From positions 24,671-88,670 of the forward strand of contig NZ_JAHLPU010000015.1 of assembly GCF_018918045.1 (NCBI RefSeq): a DNA stretch of 64,000 nt, written 5' to 3'. Of this stretch, positions 59,471 through 64,000 are shown one piece after another (position 1 is the stretch's first letter; the number at the start of each line of letters is the position of its first letter). Made by a program: the position numbers and the translations under genes. The notes under the pieces are model-generated. The model was not told where the DNA came from and ran no database searches. It worked only from the letters and a program-made list of their open reading frames with translations. This stretch comes from Pseudoflavonifractor sp. MSJ-30 (GTDB taxonomy: Bacteria; Bacillota; Clostridia; Oscillospirales; Oscillospiraceae).

Positions 59471-59488
59471 GGCCGGGTTGCCCCGGCC
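59471..59488 (-). promoter_or_regulatory. GC hairpin between tail tube and chaperone genes
   Basis: GGCCGGG, GCAA tetraloop, CCCGGCC on the minus strand, in a 61-bp gap. A very stable GNRA hairpin without T tract; it could stabilise the end of the abundant tail-tube message. Confidence 0.5.
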
Positions 59489-59499
59489 CTGTGTTGCTG

Positions 59500-60102
59500 T
59501 CAGGAAGCCTTGGGATAGTAGATATGCCAGGGCAGCTGATCCATGTCGGTGGAGTCCCCGAATTCGGCGTAGCATTCAAAGGTGTACTTTCCTGCGGTAC
59601 CTTCCTTGTTCTTGCCCTCGTGCTCAAGGCCGGACGTGCAAAGGGCGTTTTCCATAATGAAAATAATGTACTTGCCCTTCACGGTCTTGCCCACAAAGGC
59701 GATATTCTCCCAGTAATCACCCTCGGCGATCTCCGTCTTGGATTCGATCACGTCATAGGCGGCGTCCGCGGACGTGCCCGCCTGGCCCAGAGTTGCCGTC
59801 TGGATAATATCCTTGGTCAACTCCGCAAAGTTGATTTCCATTGTTGCGGTTTCACCGGTCTTCTGGGCCATACCCTTGGACTTCACACCGATACCGTCAA
59901 CTTCAATGTTGGTGATTTCGGGGACAATGGAAACCTTGGAACCGCCGTTGGTAGCGCCCACAAGGGATTCCGCAAGGTTCCAGGAACCGGAACCGCCGCC
60001 GGAACCTGCCGTATACTTCAGGCCCTTGTGAATCGTGCCAGCGCCGAAAACGATATTGCCCGGGGTCTTGTTTGTTACGCCGGACTTGCCAAAAATAGCC
60101 AT
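59500..60102 (-). CDS. Phage major tail (tube) protein
   Basis: 200 residues from the ATG at 60102, which shares one base with the upstream stop (TAATG). Begins MAIFGKSGVTNKTPGNIVFG and has the beta-rich pattern of tail tube proteins (VDGIGVKSKGMAQKTGETAT, ATMEINFAELT, KGKYIIFIMENALCTSGLEH). It would polymerise around the tape measure. The family and gene position agree. Confidence 0.88.
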   Translation of the reverse strand: MAIFGKSGVTNKTPGNIVFGAGTIHKGLKYTAGSGGGSGSWNLAESLVGATNGGSKVSIVPEITNIEVDGIGVKSKGMAQKTGETATMEINFAELTKDIIQTATLGQAGTSADAAYDVIESKTEIAEGDYWENIAFVGKTVKGKYIIFIMENALCTSGLEHEGKNKEGTAGKYTFECYAEFGDSTDMDQLPWHIYYPKAS

Positions 60103-60482
60103 TAACTCACGCTCCATTCTTTGACTTGTAGATTTATCTGGATGCGGTCTAGCTCCGCATCCTCTGTGGGAATAGGCTGGGCGTTCCCGTAGGCGATCAC
60201 CACAACGCCATCGCCAAACGGAAACGCCCGTCCTTCCAATGTGAAATAGTTTCTGATTTTGCCTTTTGCCGTTTCAAGGGCAGCTTCGGAACCAGCCCCA
60301 CGGGCGAAGCCCGTCAGGGTAACGGTGCATTCCTGCAAGCCGTCCTCGCTCAGAGAATCGGTCTCCATGTAATCACCGACAAAGTAGGGGTATCCGGGCT
60401 TTCTGCGGAATCGCCGGAAAGCGTATTCCAGACCCATTTCCTGCATTGCCGCTTTCACGACTTTCAAAGTGTTGTCCGTCAT
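60102..60482 (-). CDS. Phage tail terminator-like protein
   Basis: 126 residues, starting MTDNTLKVVKAAMQEMGLEY. An alpha/beta protein with GYPYFVGDYMETDSLSEDG and a C-terminal strand IQINLQVKEWS. Size and position (between the HK97 gp10-like gene and the tail tube) match tail terminator proteins, which cap the tail. 4-bp overlap upstream. Confidence 0.75.
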   Translation of the reverse strand: MTDNTLKVVKAAMQEMGLEYAFRRFRRKPGYPYFVGDYMETDSLSEDGLQECTVTLTGFARGAGSEAALETAKGKIRNYFTLEGRAFPFGDGVVVIAYGNAQPIPTEDAELDRIQINLQVKEWSVS

Positions 60483-60892
60483 TCACCCACCGCTTCCTTT
60501 ATTGCCCGCTCGATCAGCTTGACAGCCTTGCCCTTCGTACTTTCAAAGGCTCTCTGCAAAGTGTGGTTCGGACGCTTGCCGAAGGTAAAATGCCAGTCCC
60601 CCGCAGCGTCCCGGTACACCCAGCCGCCCTTTCTGCCGTCACCACCAGCCGCATATTCGCCGGTTCCGTATTCCTCCCAGATTGCATTCTGCAATGGACT
60701 TCCGATGGTCGCTGTTCTTGCGCCCTCGTCCACCAGATATGTCCAGCTGCCTTTCAGCTGACCAGAACGCACACGGGAAAGTCTGGCCGCCTTTGATGCG
60801 ATTTCAACGGCGGCTAACCGCAGGCCAGTACCAACGCCGGAATTCAGAGCTTTTTTCACCTGAATGGTGTAGTCCTTAAATTCAACGCTCAT
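60479..60892 (-). CDS. HK97 gp10-like tail completion protein
   Basis: 137 residues. Pattern of the HK97-gp10 family: N-terminal helix KKALNSGVGTGLRLAAVEIA, basic segment SRVRSGQLKGSWTYLVDEG with the conserved (S/T)G.L..S, EYGTGEYAAGG in the middle and the C-terminal histidine part FGKRPNHTLQRAF. Joins head and tail in assembly. Confidence 0.88.
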   Translation of the reverse strand: MSVEFKDYTIQVKKALNSGVGTGLRLAAVEIASKAARLSRVRSGQLKGSWTYLVDEGARTATIGSPLQNAIWEEYGTGEYAAGGDGRKGGWVYRDAAGDWHFTFGKRPNHTLQRAFESTKGKAVKLIERAIKEAVGE

Positions 60893-61228
60893 TTACTGGC
60901 CCCCCGTGTACTTCAGGTAGATTTCCAGCTGCTTGTGCATCTCCATGGGGTCATCGATCAGCAGCACGTCATACCGCTTTCCGGCAATGACGGCCCGGGA
61001 ATTTTCGGCGGTGACAACCTCATTCAGGGCCACATATTCAGCCACAAAAACGTGGGTGGATTCCTGCAACTTTGCGTTGTAATTGGTATGCTTGCTGTCC
61101 CCTCCGGTCAGGTCAAGCCAGCCCCGCACCTTCTGCACGTCCACCCAGGTTTCCACCTGCGCCCCGATTTCATCGGTTTCCACAGTCCTGCGCTGGAGAA
61201 AGGCGTATACATTGCCGCCGATGCTCAT
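60893..61228 (-). CDS. Phage head closure/head-tail adaptor protein
   Basis: 111 residues, MSIGGNVYAFLQRRTVETDE to YLKYTGGQ. Small beta-barrel protein of the SPP1 gp16-like type (VETWVDVQKVRGWLDL, VIAGKRYDVLLIDDP), which closes the capsid portal. Ends at the base before the gp10-like gene; 4-bp overlap upstream. Confidence 0.82.
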   Translation of the reverse strand: MSIGGNVYAFLQRRTVETDEIGAQVETWVDVQKVRGWLDLTGGDSKHTNYNAKLQESTHVFVAEYVALNEVVTAENSRAVIAGKRYDVLLIDDPMEMHKQLEIYLKYTGGQ

Positions 61229-61776
61229 ACACTCACCCCTTGTCCGAATCTGGCTTTCCTGTAGGGCTTCAGAAATCCCAACAGGGACTTGGGAAAGCCC
61301 ATGCTGGAATTATCCCCGTCCATATTGAAATAGGTCACAGAATGCCGGGAAATGGTTTCAGACTGTACGCCAACCTTGTCCCCGTTGTCGAGCTGCCACT
61401 GAAGCATTCGGGCCACGCCATGTTTCACATCGGCGGGGTAGACCACCTTTGTGATGACTACCCCGCTTTCGTCAAACAGTTCTTCCATGACCGTAATGCT
61501 CCCATCAGAGACCGCCGAAACAGTAACCAGACCAGAATTCAATTCCGATTCCGTAATTTCCAGGGTGTCCCCAGCCTTGAAGGGAGCTGCTCCGGGAACA
61601 AGCAGCTGATTCCCATCAGCTACAGCCACGGCAACCGTCCGGAAGGCCCGCTTCTGGAAATTGTTGTTGGTATACCCACGGACTAACAATTCCAGCGCTT
61701 GCAGACGGGCTTCAAGCACCTTGTCGGAAATGTCAGTCGTTACATACTGTTTCAGTTCGGTAACGGTCATAATCAT
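61225..61776 (-). CDS. Phage head-tail connector protein (gp6/gp15-like)
   Basis: 183 residues. Helical connector with TVTELKQYVTTDISDKVLEA and LELLVRGYTNNNFQKR at the N-terminus, an inserted beta domain (residues ~50-115, LVTVSAVSDGSITVMEELFD) and a C-terminal helix pair VKHGVARMLQWQLDN. The insertion makes it longer than minimal gp6-type connectors. Starts 13 bp after the small gene upstream; AAGGCGG serves as binding site. Confidence 0.82.
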   Translation of the reverse strand: MIMTVTELKQYVTTDISDKVLEARLQALELLVRGYTNNNFQKRAFRTVAVAVADGNQLLVPGAAPFKAGDTLEITESELNSGLVTVSAVSDGSITVMEELFDESGVVITKVVYPADVKHGVARMLQWQLDNGDKVGVQSETISRHSVTYFNMDGDNSSMGFPKSLLGFLKPYRKARFGQGVSV

Positions 61777-61788
61777 AGCCGCACCGCC

Positions 61789-62007
61789 TTACTCAGCGGG
61801 GGGCGTGGGTACTTCCTCTTCGTCAGCCGTGATCTCGGTCACTTCGTAGCCCTCATGCTCCCGGAACCAATCCACCATGCGGCCCCCGGTAATCTGTGCC
61901 TTGCCATAGGCAAACTGGACACCGCCAGCGCCAACGCCGCAGAACTCAGTATTGCCCACAACCTTGATTTCATAGCCGGTAACGGCCTTCGCTTTCTTTG
62001 CTGCCAT
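61789..62007 (-). CDS. Small phage protein after the capsid gene
   Basis: 72 residues, MAAKKAKAVTGYEIKVVGNT, a compact beta fold (TEFCGVGAGGVQFAYGKAQI) and an acidic Glu/Pro tail. Located between capsid and connector genes; such genes can encode capsid-associated or head-fibre-like proteins. No firm family. Confidence 0.7.
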   Translation of the reverse strand: MAAKKAKAVTGYEIKVVGNTEFCGVGAGGVQFAYGKAQITGGRMVDWFREHEGYEVTEITADEEEVPTPPAE

Positions 62008-62028
62008 GTCGCTTCTCCTTTCCGCTTA

Positions 62029-63027
62029 TCAGACGATCTTGATGTTCCGCAGGACACCGGCGTGTGCCGTGTTCTTCAGCACGGTAGCCGCCACCATTTC
62101 TACCTCGCCGTCCTTAACCGCACCCGGGGCGTTGAAGTCGGGCAGGTACTGCCGGATAGCGCTGTTGCCGGTCAGGGAAGCGGCGTGGAAGCCGTCATTT
62201 ACATCGAACTTGACGGCGTAGATATCCGTCAGTCCGGCGGTAGCGGAAGAACCGCCCCCAATGGTGCGGCTGATGCCGGACTTCACGCAGTCGTTGCCGG
62301 TCACGGTAGTGCCGGAAACGGTGTAGTTTTTGCCAAGATCCATGAAGCGCACACCGTCCATGGAAGTGACCTTCCGGCCGAAAGCCTCCTCGCTCTCGGT
62401 CTTGTAGCCCAGAATCCGGGCCATAGTCTGCACCTTGGCAACCATGGCGCTGTTCATCAGCAGAGCGTCGGCGCTGGTGTTCTTGATCAGCAGCTGAATC
62501 TGCTCATACAGCTGGTCGGCGTTGGCCTTCAGGTTGGTCATGGTGGAAATGTCAATACTTGCGCCGGTGTTGTACTCGGTGGAAGTACCGGCCAGCATCT
62601 TATCCAGACCGTCAAACTCGGTGCTGCGGGTGGTAGCGTCACCGTTTACCAGAGTGTAGTGGAACAGGCTGATCGCGGCCAGCACCTTTTCCCGGATCTG
62701 ATAGGCCATGTTGTTCCAGGGGCCTTCCGCCTGCTTCAGCACACGGTCGATCTGGAACTTGCCGCCGAAGATTTTCAGGTCCGCGGACTTCTTTTCCACG
62801 GTCGCCTGATTGGCGGTGTACTCCGCATTCAGCGCACGGAAAGCAGCCACAGAGGGAAGCTTCTTCTGGATGTAGGAATAGGTCAGCGTGCTCCCGCCCT
62901 GGGGAGAAACGCAGTTGTCAAAGGGCAGCAGCTGAAGGATTTCGGATTCCCTCAGAAAAATATCCACGATCTGCTGGGAAACCTTGTCGGACATACCGAC
63001 TTTCATTTCCGCAAGGGTCATAGCCAT
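62029..63027 (-). CDS. Phage major capsid protein (HK97 fold)
   Basis: 332 residues. N-terminal helical arm (residues 1-30), E-loop region (NCVSPQGGSTLTYSYIQKKL then RALNAEY), the P domain helix (WNNMAYQIREKVLAAISLFH) and the C-terminal A domain (GLTDIYAVKFDVNDGFHAAS, ending NTAHAGVLRNIKIV). It follows a GP20-type scaffold gene, as usual. No cleavable delta domain, so the scaffold is separate. Confidence 0.9.
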   Translation of the reverse strand: MAMTLAEMKVGMSDKVSQQIVDIFLRESEILQLLPFDNCVSPQGGSTLTYSYIQKKLPSVAAFRALNAEYTANQATVEKKSADLKIFGGKFQIDRVLKQAEGPWNNMAYQIREKVLAAISLFHYTLVNGDATTRSTEFDGLDKMLAGTSTEYNTGASIDISTMTNLKANADQLYEQIQLLIKNTSADALLMNSAMVAKVQTMARILGYKTESEEAFGRKVTSMDGVRFMDLGKNYTVSGTTVTGNDCVKSGISRTIGGGSSATAGLTDIYAVKFDVNDGFHAASLTGNSAIRQYLPDFNAPGAVKDGEVEMVAATVLKNTAHAGVLRNIKIV

Positions 63028-63045
63028 AATAAATTACCTCATTTC

Positions 63046-63660
63046 TTAGTCGTTTTTCGGCCCATAGGCCAGTTTCAGAGCGTCTTCAAGGTTCTTGGGT
63101 TCTGCCTCTCCCGGCTCTCCTTCGTCCAGCTTGTTTTCAAGAATCTTCTTCTGCCCGGAAGCTTCAAACTGGGTGGGGAACTGGGTCTTCAGGCCGGAGA
63201 GCTTTTCGTCCATGCCCTTGACTTTGCCGTTTTCGTCCAGCGTCAGTTCCTCGGGCTTGTACTTCTCATGCAGCTTGTAGGCCAGATAGTCAGGGTCAAC
63301 CGCCTTGGCATCCCTCAGGGCCAGTTGGATGGCGTTGTCAAGCCTGGTCTTCGCAAGCTCCGCCTGAAGCTGGGCAACGGTGTTTTCGTAGGTGGTAATC
63401 TTGCCCTGAAGTTCCTCGTTGCCCTTCGTGCCCTTTTTCAGTTCGGCAATCACTCCGTTTGCCGTGTCCAGTTCGGTTGTCTTGCCGTCAAGCTGGGCCT
63501 GAAGGGCATCATATTTGCCCTTGCCCACATACTCGCCGCTGCTCAGGTTGGCAAGCTTCACCTGCTTATCCTTGTTGGCCTCATTGCCGTTGTAGGCGTT
63601 CAGGGCCTGTTCAAACTGTGCGTAGAGGGCGTCCCCCAAAATCGCTTTCAGAAATTCCAT
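63046..63660 (-). CDS. Phage scaffolding protein (GP20 type)
   Basis: 204 residues, MEFLKAILGDALYAQFEQAL with a coiled coil at ~55-105 (YDALQAQLDGKTTELDTANG, ENTVAQLQAELAKTRL), the conserved IQLALRDAKAVDPDYLAYKL and an acidic end. It guides capsid assembly and then leaves. AAGGAAGG precedes the ATG; a terminator-like hairpin lies further upstream. Confidence 0.9.
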   Translation of the reverse strand: MEFLKAILGDALYAQFEQALNAYNGNEANKDKQVKLANLSSGEYVGKGKYDALQAQLDGKTTELDTANGVIAELKKGTKGNEELQGKITTYENTVAQLQAELAKTRLDNAIQLALRDAKAVDPDYLAYKLHEKYKPEELTLDENGKVKGMDEKLSGLKTQFPTQFEASGQKKILENKLDEGEPGEAEPKNLEDALKLAYGPKND

Positions 63661-63783
63661 TGCTTATCCTTCCTTTGCCATTGTTTTTTAGCGTGGTGTC
63701 TTCCACAGGCAAGCACTTTGTTGAATCCGGGAGTGCGCCGGAAATTTGTTGTCGGGCAGTTTAAGCGCCGTGCCCGGGGCATG

Positions 63784-63809
63784 AAAAAAGCGCCCTGTTT
63801 CCAGAGCGC
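63784..63809 (-). terminator. Terminator between holin-like gene and scaffold gene
   Basis: Minus strand: GCGCTCTG, GAAA loop, CAGGGCGC, then six T; 20 bp after the stop of the holin-like gene. The 120 bp from here to the scaffold gene hold no convincing gene; a promoter for the scaffold gene may be there but was not seen. Confidence 0.8.
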
Positions 63810-63828
63810 CCTTTCGGCTGAATGAATA

Positions 63829-64000
63829 TTACTCTTCGGGTTCGGTGTCTTCCTCTGCCGCTTCGGGCAGCTCGGGCACGGCCACAATTTCAAAGGCTTC
63901 CTGCTGCATCTCCCGGACGGTCGCTTCAATCAATGCGTCCACGGTGTCAATGTCCAGTTTGTAGCCCTTGGATTCCAGGAACTTGCGCACATACTTTTTC
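63829..64000 (-). CDS. C-terminus of LLH-family holin-like protein (partial)
   Basis: Only the last 56 residues are in the window: KKYVRKFLESKGYKLDIDTV, ALIEATVREMQQE, then an acidic tail. The pattern (K)KxYVxxFLxxKGxxxDxxxxxxLIEAxVxE is what I know from the C-terminal end of LLH-type phage holins. The membrane segment expected at the N-terminus is outside. The position before the scaffold gene, far from the endolysin, is odd for a holin, so the call is tentative. Confidence 0.5.
   Translation of the reverse strand, partial: KKYVRKFLESKGYKLDIDTVDALIEATVREMQQEAFEIVAVPELPEAAEEDTEPEE

Larger units (their letters stand above)
50417..64000. mobile_element. Prophage, late-gene half (HK97-type siphovirus)
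   Basis: Consecutive minus-strand genes from 63829 to 51247 follow the usual order of a tailed phage: scaffold, capsid, head-tail connectors, tail completion, tail tube, tail chaperones, tape measure, baseplate, fibre, endolysin. Overlaps of ATGA/GTGA type are frequent. Terminase, portal, integrase and repressor are not in the window and must lie to the right. The left border is uncertain: somewhere between the sirtuin gene and the opposite-strand gene at 50417; no repeat that could be an att site was identified. Confidence 0.9.

Noticed and set aside
63648..63780. A 44-codon basic frame (MPRARRLNCPTTNFRRTPGF) between the phage terminator and the scaffold gene.
   Set aside because: Its ATG lies on the T tract of the terminator, without a binding site, and the frame runs into the start of the scaffold gene.

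Overview
The window looks like chromosome of a Gram-positive anaerobe of the class Clostridia, most likely Oscillospiraceae-like. The basis is the set of Firmicutes-type arrangements (ylxM-ffh, the rplU-prp-rpmA cluster with an N-terminally extended L27, an L21 leader), consensus sigma-A promoters, GGAGG-type ribosome binding sites and DNA that reads as GC-rich. GC content was judged by eye and not computed, and no species is claimed.

Bases 1-16,200 are mostly core genes: ffh (cut by the window edge), ylxM, a PHP phosphatase, yajC, uvrB, radC, obgE, rpmA, prp, rplU and fba. Among them sit a histidine-kinase-like protein without an H-box histidine, a divergent XRE-AbrB regulator/ABC exporter pair, and a leucine-rich lipoprotein. 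Bases 16,200-37,250 hold a TetR regulator, a prolyl-tRNA editing protein, an amidohydrolase, three sigma/anti-sigma (ECF) cassettes of one design, and a cell-surface block. That block makes GDP-L-fucose (gmd-fcl-manC-manA-pgcA, ending in a lipoprotein gene), carries a D,D-carboxypeptidase with wall-binding repeats, and encodes a UDP-sugar dehydrogenase coupled to an XRE-TPR regulator.

Bases 37,450-42,700 are a visibly more AT-rich accessory island on the minus strand: a double ABC exporter collapsed by in-frame deletions, a small membrane protein, a beta-propeller-like protein, an unrecognised soluble protein and a frameshifted membrane protein. From 42,800 to 49,400 the chromosome returns to core functions (M18 aminopeptidase, coaE, the Sua5-type enzyme, tpiA, pgk, trmL, tRNA-Phe, tRNA-Gly), followed by a sirtuin with an internal duplication of its NAD-binding motif.

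Bases ~50,400-64,000 are the late half of an HK97-type siphoprophage read leftwards: an LLH-holin-like fragment, scaffold, capsid, connectors, tail tube, frameshifted tail chaperones, tape measure, baseplate/fibre genes and an M15 endolysin, plus one opposite-strand winged-helix cargo gene at the left end.

The intergenic spaces carry dispersed palindromic repeats. One family has terminal inverted repeats that are themselves palindromes (copies near 12.1, 21.1 and 47.0 kb, a degenerate one at 37.4 kb). A second, AATTGACA-rich element lies at 45.9 kb, and a four-hairpin unit bounded by two identical 30-bp palindromes lies at 12.2-12.4 kb. I saw no CRISPR array, transposase or rRNA gene. The observations I rate highest are the sirtuin duplication, the collapsed ABC exporter and its island, the MITE-like family, the repeated ECF cassettes with a possible shared promoter motif, and the -1 frameshift site in the prophage.
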